Part shown: piece by piece, positions 1-6,206 of the stretch | How positions within the stretch are numbered: position 1 is the first letter of the stretch | Layout of the letters: every line of letters begins with the position of its first letter | The notes under the pieces: generated by a model | Seen by the model: only the letters and a program-made list of their open reading frames with translations | Database searches by the model: none | What the model was told of the DNA's origin: nothing | Source: an uncultured Rickettsiales bacterium | GTDB lineage: Bacteria > Pseudomonadota > Alphaproteobacteria > Rickettsiales > UBA1997 | Direction of reading: 5' to 3' | NCBI GenBank assembly: GCA_951801155.1 | Contig: CATOLK010000062.1 | Coordinates: 1-6,943, forward strand | DNA: 6,943 nt | Made by a program: the position numbers and the translations under genes

Positions 1-55
1 TTTTTTTAAACTAATTTTTTTTAAACTAATTTTTTTTAAACTAATTTTTTTTAAA
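1..55. repeat. 15-bp AT-rich tandem repeat at window edge
   Basis: The unit aaactaatttttttt (15 bp) begins at 8, 23 and 38. It is preceded by seven T of a previous unit and followed at 53 by aaa, where the pattern breaks into aaaataac. The three full copies are identical, and the array may continue left of the window. Because 15 is a multiple of three, one plus-strand frame stays open: it reads a FFKLI pentapeptide repeat from position 2 and ends at the TGA at 92-94. The minus strand likewise has one open frame, KKISL. The array could be the tail of a gene entering from the left or simply a non-coding tandem repeat; the window cannot decide. Confidence 0.85.
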
Positions 56-94
56 ATAACCCTAACATCGCTTTTTAAGTTTAAAATACATTGA

Positions 95-273
95 AAAATA
101 GAGAAAATATATTTTTAGTGTAAAATTACATATATCTTAATAGTATTTATCATAGAAATCTTAACATAATTTACAATAATTTTGTATTTTTAAAGAGTTA
201 TTTTTCCATATTTTTCAACAAATTTTTATATTATAAAGAATAAAAAAAATACATACAAAAAACTAGATCAATA
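95..273. other. AT-rich non-coding stretch downstream of the lipoprotein operon
   Basis: No convincing gene or strong terminator is visible here. Two small hairpins occur. One is tgtaa/ttaca at 119-130 with a 2-base loop. The other is tacaa/ttgta at 172-186 with a 5-base loop, followed on the plus strand by a T run; it could be a weak plus-strand terminator for anything entering from the left. The minus-strand lipoprotein operon ends at 274 without an obvious intrinsic terminator. Confidence 0.4.
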
Positions 274-987
274 TTATTTAAATAAATTCATGAACTTATT
301 CTTTATAGTTGTTAAAGCATTTTCAGTTCTACTTTTACTTTTATCAATATTTTGAATTTCTTGTTTTTTATTTTCTAAATAGATTTCTTTTTTAATTCTG
401 TTCATAATATCTATATAATCAAAGTTTTCTTGCATTGTTTGATTATCTATATATTTATACTCTTTTTCCTTTCTTAGTTTTAAATTACCATACAACATAT
501 CATTATTTGGTTTTATATCATCAAAACTTTTTCTTTCTTTTGAATAATCTGGATAATTTTCAGCTAGATACATTATTAATTGGGCATGATCTTCGTTAAG
601 TTTTATAAAATCATTATCATCTTTTAAATTTCTTTGCTTATAGTAAATACTTAAATCTGAACCAAGATATTTTATTTCTTTTTGTTCTTTATCATTATCA
701 ATACCTATTTCGCCATATCTATAATTCTTTTTTAATTTTGAACCGTTGGATTTTTTATAATATTTACTATCAATAGCATCTGTATTATTTATTCTATAAT
801 AAATCCCCTGCTCTTTTGCTAAAGCTAAATGTTTATTCTTACTTCTATTTATTTTTCTTGCGTTAGTTCTTAAAAATTCAGTATTATATTTTTTAACTGG
901 ACTTTCTATAACATTAACACACGACGTTATACTTAGTAAAAATATAATATTTATTATATAATTTTTATTTTTTGAATATAAAAACAT
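274..987 (-). CDS. Putative lipoprotein of unknown family, downstream of SPOR gene
   Basis: The product is a 237-residue predicted lipoprotein. The N-terminus has a short polar segment (YSKNKNY), a hydrophobic stretch at about residues 11-22, and a lipobox I-T-S-C with Cys23 as the lipidation site. The mature part is highly charged and rich in Lys, Asn, Glu and Tyr, with no recognised domain; the C-terminal 60 residues look helical. The start chosen is the ATG at 987, because a strong Shine-Dalgarno (AAGGGG, 995-1000) lies 7 bases upstream; the TTG just before it (990) would have only 4 bases of spacing. The gene overlaps the end of the SPOR lipoprotein gene by 23 bases, so the two are surely cotranscribed and may act together in the envelope. 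I do not recognise the family. Whether it stays in the inner membrane or goes to the outer membrane cannot be told reliably. Confidence 0.75.
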   Translation of the reverse strand: MFLYSKNKNYIINIIFLLSITSCVNVIESPVKKYNTEFLRTNARKINRSKNKHLALAKEQGIYYRINNTDAIDSKYYKKSNGSKLKKNYRYGEIGIDNDKEQKEIKYLGSDLSIYYKQRNLKDDNDFIKLNEDHAQLIMYLAENYPDYSKERKSFDDIKPNNDMLYGNLKLRKEKEYKYIDNQTMQENFDYIDIMNRIKKEIYLENKKQEIQNIDKSKSRTENALTTIKNKFMNLFK

Positions 988-2068
988 CAAAATGCCCCTT
1001 TTCTATAATTTTTTCCATTATTTTTTCAGCTTCGGTTTTTGTATTAAAAGTACCAATAATAGCTCTATACATTTTTTTATTATTAATAGTTATTGGAACT
1101 ATTATTTTTTCATTTTCTGTAAGATTGTAATTATTTACCGTTTTATAAGCTTTTTTTAAATCACTATATGAACCAAGTTGAATATAGTATTTATTTTTTA
1201 CTAAAGTATCATTACTCCTAATTTTTTTATCTATTTGATTTTGCGTAGTAAATAAAGCATTCTTTTTTTTATCAAGATCTGTACTCTTTTTTACCGAAAT
1301 TTCATTAAAAAATTCATTTTTAATATTTTCATTCTTTTTAATTATATTATTATCTATAGAACTTTTAGTTATCAAATTATTGTTTATATTTTGTTTATTA
1401 GTTGTTATTTTGTTTTGCGTAACTATATCCGGTGAAGTATTAATTACCTTATTATTAAGTTCTATTGATTTTTGTGATTTATTTTCTTTTTTACGACCAA
1501 ATAATATATTAAATATAGATTCTTTCTTTTTAGCTGTTTGTTCATTTTTATTAGAACTTAATATATTATTAGTATTATTTAGGTTTATATCTTTATTATT
1601 ATTTACAATATTTTTATTATTTATTTGATTACTTGCTATTGTTTCTCTAGTAATTTTATTACTATTAAAATAACTTCCTGGAATTTTAAAATCTCTTATA
1701 GTTTTTGGCTGCTGTTTTTTTTCTACCATTCTAGCCAAAGCATTGATATCTTTATTATCGATCATTGTATCTATTACACTTTTTAGTGAGTAGGCATTAC
1801 TATCTAATAATAAATTATCTTCTATTTTATTATCTCCATTAATTCTGGTTATTTTTTTATCGGTTTTATTATCAAGTTGTTGTATTCTATTATTTTGTTT
1901 TTTTATTTGTTCCTTTTCTTTTAATTTTTCTTGATTAAAAGCTGGTCTTTTTTTTTCAAGGTATATTACTCTACCATTTTTTCCAACAAGTCTATAACCA
2001 GTATTTCTATCTACGCACGATATCAAAATTGTAAATATAAAAAAACTATAAATAATATTTTTTTTCAA
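965..2068 (-). CDS. SPOR-domain lipoprotein
   Basis: The product has 367 residues. A lipoprotein signal (two Lys, a hydrophobic stretch 5-17, lipobox L-I-S-C, Cys18) is followed by a short ordered-looking segment (GYRLVGKNGRVIYLEKKRPAF, about 24-44). A long Asn/Lys-rich linker (about 45-290) leads to a C-terminal SPOR domain (about 291-367). The SPOR domain shows YYIQLGSYSDLKKA at its start and YRAIIGTFNTKTEAEKIMEKI later, matching the family pattern of Q-x-G-(S/A)-(F/Y) and G-P/T-F. SPOR domains bind septal glycan strands stripped of stem peptides, so a role at the division site or in peptidoglycan anchoring of the outer membrane is inferred. No RlpA (DPBB) or peptidase domain is visible. 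The start is a TTG, supported by AAGG (2077-2080) 8 bases upstream and by the signal peptide; no ATG exists nearby. The gene contains an A9 run near residues 38-41. Confidence 0.85.
   Translation of the reverse strand: MKKNIIYSFFIFTILISCVDRNTGYRLVGKNGRVIYLEKKRPAFNQEKLKEKEQIKKQNNRIQQLDNKTDKKITRINGDNKIEDNLLLDSNAYSLKSVIDTMIDNKDINALARMVEKKQQPKTIRDFKIPGSYFNSNKITRETIASNQINNKNIVNNNKDINLNNTNNILSSNKNEQTAKKKESIFNILFGRKKENKSQKSIELNNKVINTSPDIVTQNKITTNKQNINNNLITKSSIDNNIIKKNENIKNEFFNEISVKKSTDLDKKKNALFTTQNQIDKKIRSNDTLVKNKYYIQLGSYSDLKKAYKTVNNYNLTENEKIIVPITINNKKMYRAIIGTFNTKTEAEKIMEKIIEKGHFDVFIFKK
995..1000 (-). promoter_or_regulatory. Strong Shine-Dalgarno deciding the start of the downstream lipoprotein
   Basis: On the minus strand AAGGGG stands 7 bases before the ATG at 987, inside the coding end of the SPOR gene. 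It is one of very few G-rich hexamers in this AT-rich window. It favours ATG 987 over TTG 990. Confidence 0.65.
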
Positions 2069-2098
2069 AATCTAAGCCTTATTCTGTTTATATAAAAT

Positions 2099-2127
2099 AA
2101 TATAAAAGAAAAATTTAAAAAAATCAA
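2099..2127 (-). promoter_or_regulatory. Promoter of the SPOR/lipoprotein operon
   Basis: On the minus strand TTGATT (2122-2127) and TATATT (2099-2104) are separated by 17 bases, matching sigma-70 at 4/6 and 5/6. Transcription would start near 2092, just upstream of the AAGG ribosome site (2077-2080). The -35 box lies inside the 3' arm and T run of the upstream operon's terminator. AT richness raises the chance of accidental matches, but position and spacing fit. Confidence 0.5.
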
Positions 2128-2146
2128 TATATTTTATTATATTGAT
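2117..2146 (-). terminator. Intrinsic terminator of the hemY-M20 operon
   Basis: On the minus strand a perfect 9-bp stem (atcaatata / tatattgat, arms 2138-2146 and 2123-2131 on the plus coordinates) with a 6-base loop is followed directly by seven T. It stands about 80 bases after the stop of the M20 gene. The stem has only one G-C pair, so termination may be partial. A 12-bp perfect AT palindrome (2148-2159) lies immediately before it in the direction of transcription. Confidence 0.6.
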
Positions 2147-2226
2147 GATATTATAATATTTCCTATAATTATCTTGAATTACAATTAATATATTCCACTT
2201 ACATATCTCTTATTATTTTAGGTTTT

Positions 2227-3195
2227 TTAACAAAAAACATTAATATTTTTTAAAAATTCCAACTGAATATTTTTCAACATTATTAAAGAATCAAAATCCA
2301 GCCACTCAGTACTTTTGTGAAAATCTCCACCATTTGCTTGATGACTAATAACATTGATATTTTTATAGGAAAAAAATCTTGAATCATCCGTAGTTTTACT
2401 TGTTATATAGTTAATTTTTAATCCATTTTTTTCACAAATATCTTTATAGGATTTATGGTATTTATCATTTATATTATTTTTTATATAATTATTTAACATC
2501 AAAATTTTATAAATCGTATTTTTGTACATACATTTTTTTAATATATTTTCAATATTTATTCCAGTAAAATACAAATCAATTTCTTCATTATCTATAATAT
2601 TACAACAAAATTCTCCAAATTTTTCTTTTATATTTTCAATAGTTTTTAATTTATCAAAAACATTTTTATTAAAAAGTTTTATAGTTATTGCCCCTAAATT
2701 TTCCTTTATTATATTAGTTATATTTCCATTTCCACTATCATTATCTAGCACAACTTTTGATTTTAAACCTAATTTTTCTACCCAATATTTAGTACCATAT
2801 TCATCAACGGTCTCTTCATCAGAAACCACCAAAACACCAAATTTAACATTTATATTATTTTCTATTAATTCTTTTAAATTCAATAAATTCATAATTACAA
2901 AACTTTTCATATCAAAAACACCACGACCATATATTATATTATCTTTTTTAGTCATTTTATATTCAATATTTTCTACTACATCGGTATGGCAAACACTCAA
3001 AACATCAAAACTCATAGTATCAACATTTGAAAATAAAATTGATATATAACCATTATTACTTACTTCTCTAATATAAATTTTTTTATTCAAAAATATACTT
3101 TTATAAATATCGAAACATTCCATGGTAGTCTTTAAGTTTCCCGTAATACTTGGTATTTTTATAACTCTTTCAATCAAATCAAGTATTTCATTCAT
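2227..3195 (-). CDS. M20-family zinc metallopeptidase (ArgE/DapE/CPG2-like), short form
   Basis: The protein has 322 residues and resembles M20 amidohydrolases, which usually have 375-415 and remove acyl or amino-acid groups using two zinc ions. The motifs are in order: metal His70 with catalytic-site Asp72 (SVCHTDVV); bridging Asp95 (GRGVFDMKS); Glu127-Glu128, general base and ligand (SDEET); a probable ligand Asp151 (VLDND); DDSRFF near 270, equivalent to the SDgRF motif; and His293 (GGDFHKSTEWLD). The lid/dimerisation domain (about 165-255) is short and lacks the usual G-x-x-(G)-H-(S/A) loop whose His reaches the partner's active site. The TTG at 3201 is also in frame, but the ATG at 3195 is preferred; it overlaps the end of the hemY-like gene by 8 bases (ATGAATGA), suggesting coupled translation. 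There is no clear Shine-Dalgarno. The substrate is unknown: a dapE or argE label would be a guess, and a peptidase is equally possible. It is probably cytoplasmic, since no signal peptide is seen. Confidence 0.8.
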   Translation of the reverse strand: MNEILDLIERVIKIPSITGNLKTTMECFDIYKSIFLNKKIYIREVSNNGYISILFSNVDTMSFDVLSVCHTDVVENIEYKMTKKDNIIYGRGVFDMKSFVIMNLLNLKELIENNINVKFGVLVVSDEETVDEYGTKYWVEKLGLKSKVVLDNDSGNGNITNIIKENLGAITIKLFNKNVFDKLKTIENIKEKFGEFCCNIIDNEEIDLYFTGINIENILKKCMYKNTIYKILMLNNYIKNNINDKYHKSYKDICEKNGLKINYITSKTTDDSRFFSYKNINVISHQANGGDFHKSTEWLDFDSLIMLKNIQLEFLKNINVFC

Positions 3196-4390
3196 AGTCA
3201 ATACTTTTTGTGTTTGCTATTTTTTCTTTAAAAATATTAATTAATGAAGAACTTGAACCATTTTTTTCTTCTATTTTTATTAAAATTTTATATGCTTCTT
3301 TATAAGGGTAGCTATTTAAAATATTTCTCATATTATCATCTACAAATTCTATTTTGTTACTTTCCACTAAAATATTTGAATAAAATAAAACACTATTTAT
3401 ATTATTTTTGTTAATATTATATAATTGTTTAGCTAATTTTATTCTTTTTGATAAATTTGTATTTTTCAAATATAAATCTCCAAAAATCATTTTTGGAGTA
3501 TATTTCCAAACCTTTTTAATGTATTTTTTAGTTTTTGTAGACTTTATTTTATCCAAAGAAAGAATTAAAATTTTATTATTAGAATATAAATTTTTATCTT
3601 TCTTAAAAATTTCAAAAGAATATTTTAAAGATTTATCATAATCAAGATTTTCAAAATAATATTTCGCTAAATTTTCATTTACTAAAAATAATTCTTTTTT
3701 ATATTCATAATTATTTATGAATTTTTTTATCTTATATAGAATTTCTAAACAAACTTCCCAATTATTTTCTTCTTTATAAACTTTATAAAGTAATTTCAAA
3801 CATTTTTCATTTTTTGGTTGGATTTTTAAAATTTTATTTGCATAAAATTTAATTTTTTCATTATTTTTATTTTCTATAGCATTTAACAAATATATATTAT
3901 ACAATAATAAATCATTACATATTTGATTTTTACTATTTTTAGTATTTTTACAACTTAAATTAGAAATAATTTCAATCGAATCTTGATATTTTTGATCATT
4001 AAATAAAACTTGTGATTTTATTAAATTTGTAAGATCGTTTTTTATATATTTATCCGCTGTTTTTAGTTTTTCTTTTGCTTTTTTCGAATCATTTGATATA
4101 TTAAAAATAATTGCTTCTGTAATATTTTCTAAATAATATTTATATTTTTTTAACTCTTTATTAATTTTTCTATTAAATTTCCTTTTATCAGTTTTCAATA
4201 AAATATTTATTATGGAGAAAAAACAAAATATTAATATTAAAAAACTAAATAAAAGTAAAAATATTATTTTTGTATTAGTTGTAATTTCGTAGTTTGAAAA
4301 ATATATGATAATTTTACTATCATATTGCAATACAATCGCTGAAATTACAGTTAAAATTAATATAAATATTACATAAAATAGCCTTTTCAC
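3188..4390 (-). CDS. HemY-like TPR inner-membrane protein
   Basis: The 400-residue product has two N-terminal membrane segments (about 4-22 and 41-65) with a short loop (YDSKIIIYFSNYEITTN) where HemY proteins carry a conserved tIxwlgYriet stretch. A basic cytoplasmic-side segment (66-84) and a long helical repeat region follow. TPR-like helices are visible at about 98-146 (DSKKAKEKLKTADKYI, then LIKSQVLFNDQKYQDSIEII), 160-226 (NKILKIQPKNEKCLKLLYKVYKEENNWEVCLEIL) and 233-270. Length and layout match HemY of proteobacteria, including alphaproteobacterial forms that often sit beside hemC/hemD; those genes are not in this window. HemY here is not the protoporphyrinogen oxidase of the same name, and its role is unproven, probably as a scaffold. 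The start is GTG with a weak AAAAGA-like site about 9 bases upstream; no ATG is available nearby. It is the first gene of a two-gene operon with the M20 gene. Confidence 0.75.
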   Translation of the reverse strand: MKRLFYVIFILILTVISAIVLQYDSKIIIYFSNYEITTNTKIIFLLLFSFLILIFCFFSIINILLKTDKRKFNRKINKELKKYKYYLENITEAIIFNISNDSKKAKEKLKTADKYIKNDLTNLIKSQVLFNDQKYQDSIEIISNLSCKNTKNSKNQICNDLLLYNIYLLNAIENKNNEKIKFYANKILKIQPKNEKCLKLLYKVYKEENNWEVCLEILYKIKKFINNYEYKKELFLVNENLAKYYFENLDYDKSLKYSFEIFKKDKNLYSNNKILILSLDKIKSTKTKKYIKKVWKYTPKMIFGDLYLKNTNLSKRIKLAKQLYNINKNNINSVLFYSNILVESNKIEFVDDNMRNILNSYPYKEAYKILIKIEEKNGSSSSLINIFKEKIANTKSIDYE

Positions 4391-4421
4391 AATTTTAGAT
4401 CTTTTAAAATTTATTAAAAAT

Positions 4422-4450
4422 ATAATAAACTAATTAAAAAAAATTTGCAA
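4422..4450 (-). promoter_or_regulatory. Candidate promoter of the hemY-M20 operon
   Basis: On the minus strand TTGCAA (4445-4450) and TATTAT (4422-4427) are separated by 17 bases, with matches of 4/6 and 5/6 to sigma-70. This lies 30-60 bases before the GTG at 4390. The TTGCAA box is its own reverse complement and is also usable by a plus-strand promoter. Confidence 0.45.
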
Positions 4451-4472
4451 TGTTTTTTTAATTGTGTATATT
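4445..4472 (+). promoter_or_regulatory. Candidate promoter of ftsW
   Basis: TTGCAA (4445-4450), 16 bases, then TATATT (4467-4472, 5/6) point toward ftsW, giving a leader of about 115 bases. A perfect TTGACA also occurs at 4480-4485, but no good -10 box stands 16-18 bases after it (the best, aagaat, is at a 19-base spacing). Either or both could serve ftsW; neither is certain in such AT-rich DNA. Confidence 0.35.
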
Positions 4473-4505
4473 TACTAATTTGACAAAAAATTTTCTTATT
4501 TTTGA

Positions 4506-4525
4506 AGAATGAAATTTTTCATTTT
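4506..4525. other. Inverted repeat in the ftsW leader
   Basis: aatgaaa (4508-4514) and tttcatt (4517-4523) form a perfect 7-bp dyad around a 2-base centre, extendable by a G-T and an A-T pair to 9 bp. It sits between the candidate ftsW promoters and the gene. It could be an operator or an RNA hairpin; the two-base centre is too tight for a normal RNA loop without opening the inner pairs. Confidence 0.35.
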
Positions 4526-4594
4526 ATTTGATAATAGTTGAATTTTTAAAAAAATTATTTATTTATATTAAGTAGTAATAAAATATAAAGTACT

Positions 4595-5746
4595 TTGTTC
4601 AATAGAAAAAAATTAAATATTTTTAAAAAATGGTGGTTAGCAATTGATAAAAAAATGTTATTCATATTTTTTTTGTTTATAATGTTTAGTTGTATTTTTA
4701 TTTTTAGTTCCAGTATTTCTGTGGCTAACAGGTTAAACATAAATAATTATCATTTTTTTAAGAGTCAAGTATTTTATAATTTATTATGTATTTTTATTAC
4801 TATATCAATTTCGTTTTTTAGTGAACAAATAGCAAAAAAAAATATATTTTTATTATTTATTTTAAGTTTAATTCTCTTAATAGCTGTGCATTTTTCAGGT
4901 TTTCAAACTAAAGGTTCAAAAAGGTGGTTAAGAATTTATGGACTTTCAATACAACCTACAGAATTAATAAAACCCTCTTTTATTTTAATAAGTGCTTGGT
5001 TGCTTTACAAATTTCAAACTACAAAAATAAAAAATTATCTAATTATAAACTTAGTTCTATATATAATTTGTCTGTATTTCATATATAAACAACCTGATAT
5101 AGGAACATTAATATTATTAAGTTTGGTATTTTTTACCCAAATATTCTTATTAGATATTATTAATTTAAAATATTGTTTTTATTTATTTTTATTTTTTATT
5201 TTTTTGTCAATAACTTCTTATACTTCATTGCCTCATGTTTCAAATAGAATTGATTCATTTATTGCAAGTATACAAGAACCAGAAAAAGCAAACTATCAAG
5301 TTAAAAGATCTATAAATGCCTATAATAATAGTGGGCTTTTAGGAAAAGGTTTTATGGAGGGGGAAGTTAAAAATTTTATTCCAGATGTTCATACAGATTT
5401 TATTTTTCCTGCTATAACGGAAGAATTTGGATTTTTGTTTGTTTTCTGTATAATATCGTTGTATTTTTATTTAACAATAAGAATTTTATTAAAAGCAATT
5501 TATAGTAATGATTTTTTTAAATTTCTTGCTTTAGTTGGACTCAGTCTGTTGTTTTTAGTACAAACATCTATAAACATATGTGTTTCTTTAAATTTATTAC
5601 CAACAAAAGGTATGACAATTCCTTTTTTAAGTTATGGTGGTTCATCTTTAATTGGTACTGCTATAGTTTTTGGTTTTATATTTGTATTTACAAAAAAAGA
5701 CTTAGATTTTAAAGATAGCGTTGAAAAAACTTTTATTGTCGAATAA
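4595..5746 (+). CDS. ftsW: Septal peptidoglycan glycosyltransferase FtsW (SEDS family)
   Basis: FtsW polymerises lipid II into septal glycan strands in the inner membrane, working with a class B PBP. The 383-residue protein has about ten membrane segments. Family landmarks in order are: the cytoplasmic KWWLAID (12-18) typical of alphaproteobacterial FtsW; KGSKRWLRI...SIQPTELIKPS (106-128); KQPDIGT (165-171); the large periplasmic loop with SNRIDSFI, YQVKRSINAYNNSGLLGKG and IPDVHTDFIFPAITEEFGF, where Asp268 is the probable catalytic Asp; and the C-terminal LLPTKGMTIPFLSYGGSSL (334-352). VHTDF plus the LPTKG...YGGSS ending favour FtsW over RodA. The start is a TTG: an in-frame stop lies at 4586-4588, and the next candidate, the ATG at 4655, would delete the conserved WWLAID segment. 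A weak AAAG site precedes it by 4 bases. The usual murG/murC neighbours are absent; the gene stands alone and converges on tRNA-Cys. Confidence 0.95.
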   Translation: MFNRKKLNIFKKWWLAIDKKMLFIFFLFIMFSCIFIFSSSISVANRLNINNYHFFKSQVFYNLLCIFITISISFFSEQIAKKNIFLLFILSLILLIAVHFSGFQTKGSKRWLRIYGLSIQPTELIKPSFILISAWLLYKFQTTKIKNYLIINLVLYIICLYFIYKQPDIGTLILLSLVFFTQIFLLDIINLKYCFYLFLFFIFLSITSYTSLPHVSNRIDSFIASIQEPEKANYQVKRSINAYNNSGLLGKGFMEGEVKNFIPDVHTDFIFPAITEEFGFLFVFCIISLYFYLTIRILLKAIYSNDFFKFLALVGLSLLFLVQTSINICVSLNLLPTKGMTIPFLSYGGSSLIGTAIVFGFIFVFTKKDLDFKDSVEKTFIVE

Positions 5747-5779
5747 TAATAGAAAAAATTGAGGATTTTAGAATATAAA

Positions 5780-5854
5780 TGGAGGCCAGAGACGGAATCG
5801 AACCGACGCGTGGGAGTTTTGCAGACTCCAGCATTACCACTTTGCTATCTGGCC
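5780..5854 (-). tRNA. tRNA-Cys (GCA)
   Basis: Reading the minus strand from 5854, the acceptor arm GGCCAGA pairs fully with TCTGGCC (5784-5790). The D arm has GCA/TGC with AAGTGGTAA-type loop bases. The anticodon stem GGAGT/ACTCC encloses the loop CTGCAAA, giving anticodon GCA. A 5-base variable loop, the T loop TTCGATT, discriminator U and an encoded CCA (5780-5782) follow. Discriminator U73 and GCA are the main identity elements for cysteinyl-tRNA synthetase. The T stem GTCGG/CCGTC carries one U-U mismatch at its second pair. Without CCA the gene is 5783-5854. Confidence 0.97.
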
Positions 5855-5865
5855 ATATATTGTAT

Positions 5866-5894
5866 ACTATAATATATAATAAATTATTTGTCAA
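5866..5894 (-). promoter_or_regulatory. Near-consensus promoter of tRNA-Cys
   Basis: On the minus strand TTGACA (5889-5894, 6/6), a 17-base spacer and TATAGT (5866-5871, 5/6) end 11 bases before the mature tRNA 5' end, so the transcript would carry only a short leader. This is the strongest promoter in the window. A small hairpin (aagag 5893-5897 / ctctt 5904-5908) abuts the -35 box; on the plus strand it is followed by a T-rich tract and could weakly terminate read-through from ftsW. Confidence 0.75.
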
Positions 5895-6159
5895 GAGGTT
5901 TTTCTCTTCTGTTCTTATTTTTTCTACTTTTTTCTACAATATTTCCTATAAATATAGAAAAATAAGATAAAAAAATAATTATACAATATTCTGTTAGAGT
6001 TTACTACGGTAAAAAAGAGATTCTAAAAAATTTAAATATTTTTCCGACACGGTTCTTTCAATACAAATAAAAAATCAATATTTAAAAAATTCCAAAACTT
6101 ATAAGAAAATATAGATTTTAGAACGATATGTTTTGAAACAAAAAAACTATTAAAAATAA

Positions 6160-6181
6160 ATTACAAAATAATTACAAAATA
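6160..6181. repeat. Two-copy 11-bp direct repeat
   Basis: attacaaaata occurs twice back to back (6160-6170 and 6171-6181), followed by attttatat. It is short, and slippage in AT-rich DNA explains it; no function is visible. Confidence 0.6.
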
Positions 6182-6206
6182 ATTTTATATGACAACAGGA
6201 AATCCG

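Noticed and set aside
1..55. CRISPR array
   Set aside because: The repeat units are 15 bp and directly adjacent with no spacers, and no cas genes are present.
1380..1628. Plus-strand open frame of 82 codons
   Set aside because: It is antisense to the Asn/Lys-rich linker of the SPOR gene; the hydrophobic product is what the complement of AAT/AAA-rich codons gives.
965..2068. RlpA lytic transglycosylase
   Set aside because: A SPOR domain and lipobox fit, but there is no double-psi beta-barrel domain between them; the middle is low-complexity linker.
2522..3049. Plus-strand open frame of 175 codons
   Set aside because: It is antisense to the M20 gene, whose catalytic motifs are all intact; the Phe/Ser/Ile-rich product has no family features.
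2227..3195. Naming the M20 gene dapE or argE
   Set aside because: Motifs fit the family in general, but the short lid and low similarity outside the motifs do not support a specific substrate.
3408..3641. Plus-strand open frame of 77 codons
   Set aside because: It lies antisense within the hemY-like gene and has no family features or ribosome site.
4555..4740. Minus-strand open frame of 61 codons
   Set aside because: It lies antisense to the start of ftsW and in the divergent control region, with a low-complexity product.
5779..5970. Plus-strand open frame of 63 codons
   Set aside because: It starts in and runs antisense through the tRNA-Cys gene and its promoter; its first residues are simply the translated tRNA complement, and no ribosome site is present.
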